Assembly (NCBI RefSeq): GCF_030814435.1
Contig: NZ_JAUSUW010000013.1
Span: 1 to 64,000 of the forward strand
From: Peteryoungia aggregata LMG 23059
Lineage (GTDB): Bacteria > Pseudomonadota > Alphaproteobacteria > Rhizobiales > Rhizobiaceae
Direction of reading: 5' to 3'
DNA length: 64,000 bases
The notes under the pieces are model-generated. The model saw only the letters and a program-made list of their open reading frames with translations. It was not told the origin of the DNA and made no database searches. The translations under genes were made by a program, and so were the position numbers. Shown here one piece after another: positions 44,012 through 52,759 of the stretch (positions within the stretch are counted from its first letter, which is position 1; each line of letters opens with the position of its first letter).

Positions 44012-46243
44012 GTGCGAGAAATAGTTCGCTATGCTGCCTGGCTGGCCATCGTTATCGCGATGTTCCTGCTCGTTGCGCAGCCCGTCGGCCATTCGGCCCG
44101 ATTCAACCTGTCAGTCATCGTCATCGTCATTTTGGCTGCGATCATGCTTCTGAAGCTTGATGGCTTCTGGCGGCATGTGTTCCTCGCGCTGGCGAGTGTC
44201 GTCATCCTCCAGTATGCATACTGGCGCACAACCAGCACGCTGCCACCTGTCGAAGACCTCTATTCCTTCATCCCAGGTATCATCCTCTATGCGGCAGAGA
44301 TGTATTGCATCCTGATGCTCGGCATCAGCCTGTTTGTCGTGGCAGACCCGATCGACAGGCCAAGAGCGCCGCAACTGGATGACGACGAAAGCCCCAATGT
44401 CGATGTCTTCATCCCGACCTATAACGAAGATCGGGAAATCCTGGCCCTGACCGTGGCCGCTGCCAAGGCGATGGATTACCCGGCGGACAAGTTCACCGTC
44501 TACCTGCTCGATGATGGTGGTACGGATCAGAAGCGCAACAGCGACGATCCGGTGGCCGCGGCCAAGGCAACGGAACGCGCCACGATCCTCAAGGATCTGT
44601 GCAGCGACCTCGGCGCCGTTTACATGACACGCGCAGAAAACGTCCACGCAAAGGCCGGCAACCTCAACGCTGCCCTGTGGCGGACGCATGCCGACCTCGT
44701 TGTGGTCTTCGATGCCGACCACGCACCGGAGCGCAACTTCCTGCGGGAAACGGTCGGCCATTTCCTTGAGGACGAACGTCTTTTCCTCGTCCAGACGCCA
44801 CACTTCTTCTCCAACCCGGACCCGATCGAACGCAATCTCGGGACCTTCGGTCGAATGCCATCCGAAAACGAAATGTTCTACGGCAAGATCCAGAAGGGTC
44901 TCGACCGCTGGAACGCGTCGTTCTTCTGCGGCTCGGCCGCAGTGCTGCGCCGCGAAGCCCTGGAAGAGGTGGGTGGTTTCTCCGGCATCACCATCACGGA
45001 GGATTGCGAGACAGCCCTCGAACTCCATGCGCGCGGCTGGAACAGTCTCTATGTGGAAAAACCACTGATCTCGGGCCTGCAGCCGGAAACCTTCGCCAGC
45101 TTCGTCGGGCAGCGCTCTCGCTGGTGCCAGGGCATGGTCCAGATCCTTATGCTGAAGAACCCGCTTTTCAAGCGCGGCCTGTCTCTGCCACAGCGGCTGA
45201 GCTACATTTCCAGCTCGCTCTTCTGGTTCTTCCCCTTCGTGCGTGCGGTCTTCTTCGTCGCGCCCCTGCTCTTCATTCTCTTCGACATGAAGATCTTCGT
45301 CGCATCCTTCGAGGACTTCTTCGCCTACACGATCATGTATCTGATCGTCGGCGAGATGGTGCGCACCTATCTCTATGGCAGCGTCCGCTGGCCATGGATT
45401 TCCGAAATCTACGAGTATGTGCAGTCGGTCTATCTCTTCCAGGCCATTGTCAGCGTGCTGATGAAGCCGAGGAGCCCGACATTCAAGGTCACCGCCAAGG
45501 GCGTGTCGCTGAAGCATGATCGGTTATCAGAGCTGTCTCTGCCGTATTTCATCATCTTCGGCATTTTGAGCTTCACTCTGTTCGTGGCCGCCTATCGCTA
45601 CAACACCGAGCCGGAAATCTCGAGCCTGCTCCTGATCGTTGGGGCCTGGAACTGGATGAACCTGATGATCGCCGGCTGCGCGCTGGGTGTCGTCACCGAA
45701 CGCAGCCAGGATCTCTCCGGCGTGGAACTGCCGCTGCGCACCACTGTCGAACTCCAGTTCGGTGAGACTGTCCTGCGCGGTGCGGTCACCGAGGCTTCAG
45801 CCCAGGGTGCCAAGCTGATTCCGGCACAAGGCTCTGCCCGCAATCTCCGCAAGGGCGAATATGGCCGGCTTCAGCTGCTCAGCGTCTCCTCGAACCTGCT
45901 TGTCACCTCGCTGCCCGTCAGCATCGCGGGTGCCACACCGGGCGAGGATGGGGCAATCAGCCTGCGTTTCGATCCGGAGCCGCACCACTTCCCGATCATT
46001 GCCGAACTCCTGATGCACGACATGTCGGTGGTGCGCGAACAACGTGCGCTGCGCCAGCGCCCGAAAAGCATCATCGCCGGAAGCCTTCGCATCCTCCGTT
46101 GGGCCATTACCTGCCCGCTCGCGGCCATCGGCGTCGCGCTCGGCGGCAAGCCGGACGACAAGGTAGAGCCACAAAGACTGAAACCCCTCGCCGGCGCGGC
46201 TCTGGCCGCTGCCCCGGTCCGTCATCGGGAGGCTGGAGAATGA
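44012..46243 (+). CDS. bcsA: Cellulose synthase catalytic subunit 2 with degenerate PilZ domain
   Basis: The 743-residue GT2 cellulose synthase is strongly similar to the product of 34540-36789. Catalytic motifs are intact: DDGGTD (about residue 167), DADHAP (234), TEDCE (329), QRSRW (367) and the gating-loop FKVTAKG. In the PilZ region the c-di-GMP residues are gone: the arginine pair is replaced by TERSQDLSGVELPLRTTVEL, and D/N-x-S-x2-G is EASAQG (594). The chosen start is GTG 44012, with GAGGAG about 9 bases upstream. It gives the same N-terminal spacing as the first copy. An open frame extends to ATG 43916 without support. Confidence 0.92.
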   Translation: MREIVRYAAWLAIVIAMFLLVAQPVGHSARFNLSVIVIVILAAIMLLKLDGFWRHVFLALASVVILQYAYWRTTSTLPPVEDLYSFIPGIILYAAEMYCILMLGISLFVVADPIDRPRAPQLDDDESPNVDVFIPTYNEDREILALTVAAAKAMDYPADKFTVYLLDDGGTDQKRNSDDPVAAAKATERATILKDLCSDLGAVYMTRAENVHAKAGNLNAALWRTHADLVVVFDADHAPERNFLRETVGHFLEDERLFLVQTPHFFSNPDPIERNLGTFGRMPSENEMFYGKIQKGLDRWNASFFCGSAAVLRREALEEVGGFSGITITEDCETALELHARGWNSLYVEKPLISGLQPETFASFVGQRSRWCQGMVQILMLKNPLFKRGLSLPQRLSYISSSLFWFFPFVRAVFFVAPLLFILFDMKIFVASFEDFFAYTIMYLIVGEMVRTYLYGSVRWPWISEIYEYVQSVYLFQAIVSVLMKPRSPTFKVTAKGVSLKHDRLSELSLPYFIIFGILSFTLFVAAYRYNTEPEISSLLLIVGAWNWMNLMIAGCALGVVTERSQDLSGVELPLRTTVELQFGETVLRGAVTEASAQGAKLIPAQGSARNLRKGEYGRLQLLSVSSNLLVTSLPVSIAGATPGEDGAISLRFDPEPHHFPIIAELLMHDMSVVREQRALRQRPKSIIAGSLRILRWAITCPLAAIGVALGGKPDDKVEPQRLKPLAGAALAAAPVRHREAGE

Positions 46244-48561
46244 TCAGACAACGCGCCATCTGGCTGGCGACGACAGGCCTGCTGCTTGCAGGCTCCCCGT
46301 CGACCGCCGCCACACCCGGTGGATTCATCCTGGCGCCGCAAACTGCGCCCCAGGCTGAAACCAAGGAATACTTTCAGGACGAGAACCAGATCCGTCGCCT
46401 GATCGCAGACAAACGGGACCTCTTCTTCCCCGGCGAAACAGCCAATCGGGAATACCCCTTCGTCGTCTTGCCATCCGAAATGACAGGATCAGCCAAGCTC
46501 ATCCTGACGCTGCAGACGGCGATTTCAGTGGCGCCCGAACGGTCGGCAATGCGCATATTTGTCAACGACCGAGACATCGGAACAGTCAACCTGAAGTCGG
46601 GTGACGCTCATCAGGTCGAGCTTGAGCTCCCGAAGGGGCTGCTGCAACCGGGGTACAATGCCGTAACGGTCTTGCTCGATCAGTCACACCGTGTCGACTG
46701 CTCGGTGGAAGCAACCTACGAGCTCTGGACCCAGATCGATCCCGCCAGCAGCGGTTTCGTCTTCACACGCAATGCCAAGGACGACCCGAGCGACGTCTCC
46801 ACCCTGCTCGCTTATAGCCGCGACGTGAACGGCCATGCCGCCATCAACGGGATGATACCCCGAGGCGCAGCAGGCGAAGACATCAATCGCACGTTTGCGG
46901 TGGTTCAGGTTCTCTCGATACTCGGTCACTTCGACCGCCCCGTCGTGACGGTCGGAAACGAGCACGGCTCTGGCCCCGGGATCGATCTCGTGGTCGGGAC
47001 GTTCGGCACTGTCCGCGACCTGATCGGCGCGACACCCGAACAGGCAGGCGTACAGTTCGACATCGACCCTGCGAGCGGCCGCAGCCGCATGATCGTCGCA
47101 GCCCGAACGGCGGATGAGTTGGCATCGACAATCCGCGATTTCACTCTGCGTGCGCAGACCGAGATGACCGACGGTTCACCCCAGGGCCGCCGTGCACTCG
47201 GCAATCGCCGCGGCCGCCTGCTGGAGTCCGGCAGCGAAAACACGCTCGCCGAGCTGGGTTTTGTCTCGCGCCCCTTCGCCGGCCGCCATTTCGAGCAGTC
47301 GATCACGTTCAGCCTTCCTGCCGATTTCTATCCCGGCGACTATGGAGCCGCCACCTTCAAGCTGAATGCTGAATATGCCGCAGGCCTGTCGCCAAGCGCG
47401 CAGATGGTCGTTCGCGCGAATGGTGACACCGTCGCCAACATCCGGCTCGGCGAAGGTCGCTCCGGCCGCATCGAAGGACAGGTTTTGCCCATCCCGCTCG
47501 ACAAGCTGCGTCCCGGCTACAATGTGATCGAGTTCGAGGCGGAACTGTCCAATGCAGCAGACGCCGTGTGTGATCCAGCCACTCTCGGAAACCCGACGGC
47601 ACGCTTCTTCATCAAGGGCGACAGCACATTGAACATCCCCGCCTTCGCACAGATTGGCCACGCGCCCGATCTGGCGGTCGTGTCTGCCGGCAAGGCAGGC
47701 TTCGGCGGCGGCGATACGGCAACACCACTTTATGTAGAGGGCATGGACAATGACATGCTGGGGGCAGCAGGCAGCTTCCTCGCCAAGATGGCCTATGCCT
47801 CGCGGCAGGTGAGCCTCGTCTCCGTAACCTCCGGCTGGCCGCTCGATCGTCAGGGGCCGTTGCTGGCCTTCGGCAGCTTCTCCGGTTTCTCCAGCCAGCT
47901 CAGGTCCGACCTTGGCATTGATCTTAGCCCGGTCTCCAGCAACCTTGCGCTCTCGCTGGATGAAAATCAGCCAGAATCCCAGGGAGCGCAGGCAGAGCAA
48001 GCCGCACCTGCCCTCTCGGTGGATGGTGCGCAGGTGCAGGCCGACGACGACCGCCCGACTTCGCTGGTCGCGCGGCTCAAAGATGGCCTTGGCGCCATCT
48101 TCGAGGGAACGAAGGTCCGGGTGCAGATCCAGGCTGCGGAACTGGGCCTGATGGATGACCCGACCGTATTGAACAACGATACTGTCTATCAGGTCGCCAA
48201 TGAGGCCGACATGCTCGTTGCACAGCGTCTGGTCAACGACCGGGATGCCTGGACCGTGGTCGCCTTTCGCAATCCCGAAACACTCAGCGAGGGCATGCGA
48301 AGCATGGCGCAGGCGGATGTCTGGGGTCGTCTCGGGGGGGCAGTGAACACCCTGACCCTCGACGGCACCGTTGTCGACCGAAAGATGTCGGCACACGAGC
48401 GTCTTTATGAGACCAAACCGCTCAGCCTTCAGAACGGCCGCCTCATCGTGGCGGGCTGGTTCTCCAACAACGCCCGTGAGTTCACCATCGCCCAGATCCT
48501 GGTAGCCATCCTGCTCGGCGTCTCGACCTACATCGTACTGCGGCAGGGACGCAAATCGTGA
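46240..48561 (+). CDS. bcsB: Cellulose synthase periplasmic subunit 2
   Basis: The 773-residue second BcsB has an N-terminal signal peptide (IWLATTGLLLAGSPSTAAT), then two repeats of carbohydrate-binding and flavodoxin-like domains with MRIFVNDRDIGTVNL, VDCSVEATYELWTQIDP and DFYPGDYGAATFKLNA. A C-terminal membrane helix (FTIAQILVAILLGVSTYIVL) follows. A Glu/Gln/Ala-rich low-complexity loop lies around residues 570-610. The ATG overlaps the bcsA2 stop by 4 bases and the following bcsZ start overlaps its own stop. Confidence 0.9.
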   Translation: MIRQRAIWLATTGLLLAGSPSTAATPGGFILAPQTAPQAETKEYFQDENQIRRLIADKRDLFFPGETANREYPFVVLPSEMTGSAKLILTLQTAISVAPERSAMRIFVNDRDIGTVNLKSGDAHQVELELPKGLLQPGYNAVTVLLDQSHRVDCSVEATYELWTQIDPASSGFVFTRNAKDDPSDVSTLLAYSRDVNGHAAINGMIPRGAAGEDINRTFAVVQVLSILGHFDRPVVTVGNEHGSGPGIDLVVGTFGTVRDLIGATPEQAGVQFDIDPASGRSRMIVAARTADELASTIRDFTLRAQTEMTDGSPQGRRALGNRRGRLLESGSENTLAELGFVSRPFAGRHFEQSITFSLPADFYPGDYGAATFKLNAEYAAGLSPSAQMVVRANGDTVANIRLGEGRSGRIEGQVLPIPLDKLRPGYNVIEFEAELSNAADAVCDPATLGNPTARFFIKGDSTLNIPAFAQIGHAPDLAVVSAGKAGFGGGDTATPLYVEGMDNDMLGAAGSFLAKMAYASRQVSLVSVTSGWPLDRQGPLLAFGSFSGFSSQLRSDLGIDLSPVSSNLALSLDENQPESQGAQAEQAAPALSVDGAQVQADDDRPTSLVARLKDGLGAIFEGTKVRVQIQAAELGLMDDPTVLNNDTVYQVANEADMLVAQRLVNDRDAWTVVAFRNPETLSEGMRSMAQADVWGRLGGAVNTLTLDGTVVDRKMSAHERLYETKPLSLQNGRLIVAGWFSNNAREFTIAQILVAILLGVSTYIVLRQGRKS

Positions 48562-49646
48562 AGATCCGTCTCCACATGTCCGCCTTGGTTCTTGGCGGCG
48601 CCCTGATCGCCGGCGCCGCCACGGCTATGTTGCCGCAGCCACAGGAAAACGTCGCAGCCGACATCGCCGCCGGTGCCTGGCTCTTCTACCAGCACAATTT
48701 CGTCACTGACGAAGGGCGCGTGGTCGACAATCGCGCCGGCGGCATCAGCCATAGCGAAAGCCAGGGTTATGGCATGCTGATGGCCGAGGCGGCTGACGAT
48801 CGCGACAGCTTCGACCGCATATGGTCATGGACACGCGCCAATCTTTTCGTCCGGGATGACGGGCTCGCCGTTTGGCGATGGGATCCATCCCACGCCCCAC
48901 CCGTGACGGATCGCAACAACGCAACCGATGGCGACCTTCTGATTGCATGGGCCCTGATGCGCGCCGGCCAACGCTGGAACGAACCGGATCTCCAGCGCGA
49001 GGCCCGCCGCATCGCCGAAGCGATCGTGACAAGGACGACCATCGACACCGACTACGGCCTCGTCCTGTTGCCGGGTGTGCAGGGTTTTGGCCGCAACGAG
49101 CAATCGGACGGTCCCGTGATCAACATGTCCTATTGGATCTTTCCTGCTCTGGTCGATCTCGGTCGCTTGACGGGCCGCTTCCCGGCAGAAGAGCTGATGG
49201 ACAGCGGCGTTTCCCTGTTGCGGGACGCCCGCTTCGGCCCCGCCAGGTTGCCGGCCGACTGGCTGTCGCTCTCCGGCGACATGCCACGGCCCGCCAGTGG
49301 TTACCCGTCGCAGTTCGGCTACGATGCGATCCGGGTCCCCCTCTACCTCGCCTGGTATTCACGCGACTATCCAGACATTCTGGAAGTTTTTGCCGCGCAT
49401 TGGAAACAGTTCGGCAAGGCGTCGATGTCCGTGGTGGAACTCGCCACTGCGACCCGGCTCTCGCCAATGCCCGACCCCGGCTACCAGGCCGTGGCCGCAC
49501 TCGTCGAATGCAGCCTGGGACGTCGCCCAGACATCACCCAGCTCTCTGACTTCAGCTCCCAAGACTACTACCCCGCCACGCTCCATGTGCTGAGCCTCAT
49601 GGCTATCGCTGAAAGGTACCCCACATGTTTGACCGATTTCCCCTGA
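48558..49646 (+). CDS. bcsZ: Periplasmic endo-1,4-beta-glucanase, GH8
   Basis: The 362-residue glycoside hydrolase family 8 cellulase is of the BcsZ/CelC type. A signal peptide (SALVLGGALIAGAATA) precedes the catalytic (alpha/alpha)6 domain. The general-acid Glu lies in SHSESQGYGMLMA, near residue 67, and the catalytic Asp in NNATDGDLLIAWAL, near 121. Other family residues are seen in NMSYWIFPAL and SQFGYDAIRVPLYLAW. The start is GTG 48558, overlapping the bcsB2 stop by 4 bases. Such enzymes trim or edit nascent cellulose and are needed for normal export. It is the only bcsZ in the two operons. Confidence 0.93.
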   Translation: MKIRLHMSALVLGGALIAGAATAMLPQPQENVAADIAAGAWLFYQHNFVTDEGRVVDNRAGGISHSESQGYGMLMAEAADDRDSFDRIWSWTRANLFVRDDGLAVWRWDPSHAPPVTDRNNATDGDLLIAWALMRAGQRWNEPDLQREARRIAEAIVTRTTIDTDYGLVLLPGVQGFGRNEQSDGPVINMSYWIFPALVDLGRLTGRFPAEELMDSGVSLLRDARFGPARLPADWLSLSGDMPRPASGYPSQFGYDAIRVPLYLAWYSRDYPDILEVFAAHWKQFGKASMSVVELATATRLSPMPDPGYQAVAALVECSLGRRPDITQLSDFSSQDYYPATLHVLSLMAIAERYPTCLTDFP

Positions 49647-51538
49647 AAACAGCCCTGTTTGTCGGTGTCTGCATCTCGATCCCGATCAGCCAGGCAACCG
49701 GTGACAACGCCACGAACTATCCCGCAATGGGGCTGGTTCTGCCCGGCTCCGCCACGTTGTCGAACGCCTCTGCTCCGGCAGGCGGCCAGCCGGCCATGCC
49801 GGTTTTCGATCCGCTGGCCGGAGTAACCACGGCACCTGCCGTTCAAGCCGTCGTGCCAACGACGCTCCCCGCCCCGCAACCCGTGATGCCGGCTGCGCCG
49901 GCACCGGCGCAGGTCGTTCTGCCCGCCCAGTTACCCGTCGCCGTGACACCCGCAACAACGGTGGCCGTACAGCCGACGGCTCCGGTCATTCGCGAGGTTG
50001 CGCCGGGCGAAAACCCCTTCGGACCAACCGCTGCGACCACGGCGAGGAGACCGGCGGCACAGCTGCCGGCGGCCAGCACCCTTCCGCCGGCTGACCTTGC
50101 GCCCTCGAGAGAGAGCGTTGAGCAACAGATCGCCAAGCTCGGTCAGCAGACAGAGCAGCCGGGCGCATCGCCCCGACCGGAAGTCGACGAAACCGCCTTG
50201 CGCTACTATGCGCAGACGCGTGACCTCAAGCGCCTCGGCGCCGAGTTGCGCCGCCTCAAGACGCTCTATCCGGACTGGGACGCGCCGGAAGATCTCTTCG
50301 ATGCTCCGACCAACATCTCGGAACAGCCTCTTTGGGACATCTTCGGCAGCGGAGACTATGTTCGGGTGCGCACCGAGATCGCCCGGTTGCAGAGCGAAAA
50401 CCCAAACTGGAAGCCCAGCCAGGAATTGCTCGACAAGCTTGCGCTTGCCGAAACCCGCCGGCTGATGGAACGCGCTCACGCCCAGCGCAATTGGGGCCAG
50501 GTCGTCACTCTCGCCGAGGCCACGCCGCAACTGATGGTCTGCGCCGAGATGAACACCATGTGGATCACGGCAGAGTCTCTCGCCCAGTCGCGTGACTACG
50601 CCCGAGCCTTCGATCTCTACAAACATATCGTAACCACCTGCGAGGAGCCCAACGAGCGCCTGTCGACGGTCCAGAAGGCCAGCCTTCTCCTTCCTGAAGC
50701 GGGCACACGCTCGCCGGTCGCGCTCGGCAACATCCTTCCTGATGGCACGGGCGAATTCGACAATGTCTCCTTCGACCTTGTCCGCCGCAAGATGGGTCTC
50801 GTCGCCCAGGGCAGCGGACCGGCAAGCGCATTGACGATCGATGAACTGCAACGGTTCAGCGACTTCGTCCAGCGCTCGTTCTCCGCGAATGACGCAGAAC
50901 TCTTCGGCTGGTTCTACTATGGCCAACAGAGTTGGGAGGCATCGTATCACTGGTTCGTCAGCGCAACCCGGATGACCACCAACCCGAAGAGCATTGAGGG
51001 CGTCATCCTCACGCTGCGCAATCTCGATCACCGTGACGAGGCACTCCAGCTCGCCCGGCAATATGCGGCGCAGACACCGGAATTGAAGAAGATCTACATC
51101 GAGCTTGTGTCAGCCGGATTGACGGATCAGGAAACGCCTCTCGCGCTTGACGAAAAGGAACTGAAAACGCTCGAGGGCTATGTCTTCGAACAGAAGTCGG
51201 CATTGGGTGCGCAGGCGCTCGGCTGGCATCGCCTCGAAACCAAGGCGACAAAGGAAGCGGCCCGTCTTTTCCAGCAATCCGTCGAATGGGAAGCCACCGA
51301 AGGCGGCGTGACCGGCCTTGCTGTTGTCGCAGCTCGTGCCAAGAACTGGGGCCGTGTCGCAGCGATCAAGAAGCAGTATGGCGCAAAGTTCGCATCACTC
51401 GACAACGTCAAGGTCTACCGTCCGGCAGCCACACCCAAGACCATCAAGCCGAAACCCCAGGAAAAGCCCAATCTGCTCACCTGGCTCCTGCAGAAGGACA
51501 AGCGCGAGGAGAAGAAGGGCCGTGTCGAAACCGAATAA
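49625..51538 (+). CDS. Periplasmic TPR protein of cellulose operon 2 (paralogue of the operon 1 protein)
   Basis: The 637-residue protein has a signal peptide (KTALFVGVCISIPISQATG) and a Pro/Ala/Val-rich linker of about 150 residues, likely disordered. A helical body follows with TPR-like units such as FGWFYYGQQSWEASYHWFV and LGWHRLETKATKEAARLFQQ. The tail is Lys-rich. Its first helical domain matches the operon 1 TPR protein in LRYYA, E-x-RRL, LWDIF, GDYVRVRTEIARL and NPNWKPS. There is no beta-barrel. It overlaps bcsZ by 22 bases. It probably forms a periplasmic scaffold between the synthase and the outer membrane, by analogy with the TPR part of BcsC. Confidence 0.75.
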   Translation: MFDRFPLKTALFVGVCISIPISQATGDNATNYPAMGLVLPGSATLSNASAPAGGQPAMPVFDPLAGVTTAPAVQAVVPTTLPAPQPVMPAAPAPAQVVLPAQLPVAVTPATTVAVQPTAPVIREVAPGENPFGPTAATTARRPAAQLPAASTLPPADLAPSRESVEQQIAKLGQQTEQPGASPRPEVDETALRYYAQTRDLKRLGAELRRLKTLYPDWDAPEDLFDAPTNISEQPLWDIFGSGDYVRVRTEIARLQSENPNWKPSQELLDKLALAETRRLMERAHAQRNWGQVVTLAEATPQLMVCAEMNTMWITAESLAQSRDYARAFDLYKHIVTTCEEPNERLSTVQKASLLLPEAGTRSPVALGNILPDGTGEFDNVSFDLVRRKMGLVAQGSGPASALTIDELQRFSDFVQRSFSANDAELFGWFYYGQQSWEASYHWFVSATRMTTNPKSIEGVILTLRNLDHRDEALQLARQYAAQTPELKKIYIELVSAGLTDQETPLALDEKELKTLEGYVFEQKSALGAQALGWHRLETKATKEAARLFQQSVEWEATEGGVTGLAVVAARAKNWGRVAAIKKQYGAKFASLDNVKVYRPAATPKTIKPKPQEKPNLLTWLLQKDKREEKKGRVETE

Positions 51539-51543
51539 CTCCC

Positions 51544-51573
51544 GCCAGTCTGCGCGAACAGGCGCAGACTGGC
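51544..51573. terminator. Terminator of cellulose operon 2, followed by a second hairpin
   Basis: GCCAGTCTGCGC (51544-51555) and GCGCAGACTGGC (51562-51573) form a perfect 12-bp stem with a 6-base loop, just after the TPR stop. A second hairpin, AGAAGCCGG (51589-51597) with CCGGCTTCT (51612-51620), lies closer to the convergent ABC ATPase gene and probably ends that transcript. The two convergent units thus have separate stops. Confidence 0.8.
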
Positions 51574-51656
51574 GCACCTTGAAACGGAAGAAGCCGGCAG
51601 ACCATCGTCTCCCGGCTTCTGTGTCAGGACGTCAACAAGCCCTGTAGGCAGGAGCC

Positions 51657-52748
51657 TTACCGGATCCTTTGCCCCTCGGCATCGAACAGGAAGCTCGTCC
51701 CGGCGTCGACACCAACGGTGATCTCGTCGCCCAATCGGCCGCCATGCCGTCGCTCTTCCTGCTCGATGATGATCTGTTCGCCGGGCACAGTATGGGCGTA
51801 GACATAACTGGTATTGCCCAGATGCTCGACAACGTCGACATGCACCGTCAGTTGCGCATCGCCGCTCCCGGCGGGATGGAAGTGCTCGGGCCGGATACCC
51901 AGGGTGACGGCCTCCCCAACCTTCGGCCCATGGGCACAGGCCAGGGTGAGCTGCGTGTCGGGCCGCACCTTGAGCGCCACGGTCACCTGGCCGACCGCCG
52001 GATGCGCGACGACCTTGGCCGGCAGAAAATTCATCTTCGGGGAGCCGATAAAGCCTGCAACAAACATGTTGTCGGGATCGTCGTAGAGCATGAGCGGCGC
52101 TCCGACCTGCTCGACAATGCCGCCGCGCATGACGACGATCTTGTCGGCCAGCGTCATCGCCTCGACCTGGTCATGCGTGACATAGACGATCGTGGCGTTC
52201 AGCTCCTTGTGCAGCCGGGCGATCTCGACACGCATATGCACGCGCAGTTCCGCGTCGAGGTTGGAGAGCGGCTCATCGAAGAGGAAAACGTCAGGCTGAC
52301 GCACGATGGCACGGCCGATGGCGACGCGCTGGCGCTGACCACCGGACAGAGCCTTGGGCTTGCGATCCATAAGCGCGTCGAGTTCGAGGATCTTTGCGGC
52401 AGCGTTCACCCGCCGCTCGATCTCGTCCTTCGCCATGCCAGCAAAGCGGAGCGCAAAGCCCATGTTCTCGCGCACGGTCATGTGCGGATAAAGCGCATAG
52501 GTCTGGAACACCATGGCAATGCCACGCTTGGACGGATCGACATCGTTCATCACGGTGCCGCCGATGGTCAGCTCACCGGAGGAGATATCCTCAAGCCCTG
52601 CGATCATCCGGAGCAGCGTGGACTTGCCGCAGCCGGACGGACCGACGAAGACAACGAATTCCCCGGAGGAAACCTCAAGATTCACCCCTTTGATGACCTC
52701 GAGCGAGCCATAGGACTTGCGGATATCGGTGAGCCGGACCTCTGCCAT
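51657..52748 (-). CDS. Sugar ABC transporter ATP-binding protein (MalK/UgpC type)
   Basis: The 363-residue ATPase of the CUT1 sugar importer class shows Walker A GPSGCGKST, signature LSGGQRQRVAIGRAI, Walker B VFLFDEPLSNLD and the switch His in VTHDQVEA. A C-terminal OB-fold regulatory domain (about 235-360) contains LGIRPEHF. ATG 52748 has GAGG 6 bases upstream; the longer frame to 52805 overlaps the GH2 gene and lacks a site. It is last in the operon with the substrate-binding protein, two permeases and the GH2 enzyme, and powers that importer. Confidence 0.93.
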   Translation of the reverse strand: MAEVRLTDIRKSYGSLEVIKGVNLEVSSGEFVVFVGPSGCGKSTLLRMIAGLEDISSGELTIGGTVMNDVDPSKRGIAMVFQTYALYPHMTVRENMGFALRFAGMAKDEIERRVNAAAKILELDALMDRKPKALSGGQRQRVAIGRAIVRQPDVFLFDEPLSNLDAELRVHMRVEIARLHKELNATIVYVTHDQVEAMTLADKIVVMRGGIVEQVGAPLMLYDDPDNMFVAGFIGSPKMNFLPAKVVAHPAVGQVTVALKVRPDTQLTLACAHGPKVGEAVTLGIRPEHFHPAGSGDAQLTVHVDVVEHLGNTSYVYAHTVPGEQIIIEQEERRHGGRLGDEITVGVDAGTSFLFDAEGQRIR

Positions 52749-52759
52749 GTAAGCCTCGC

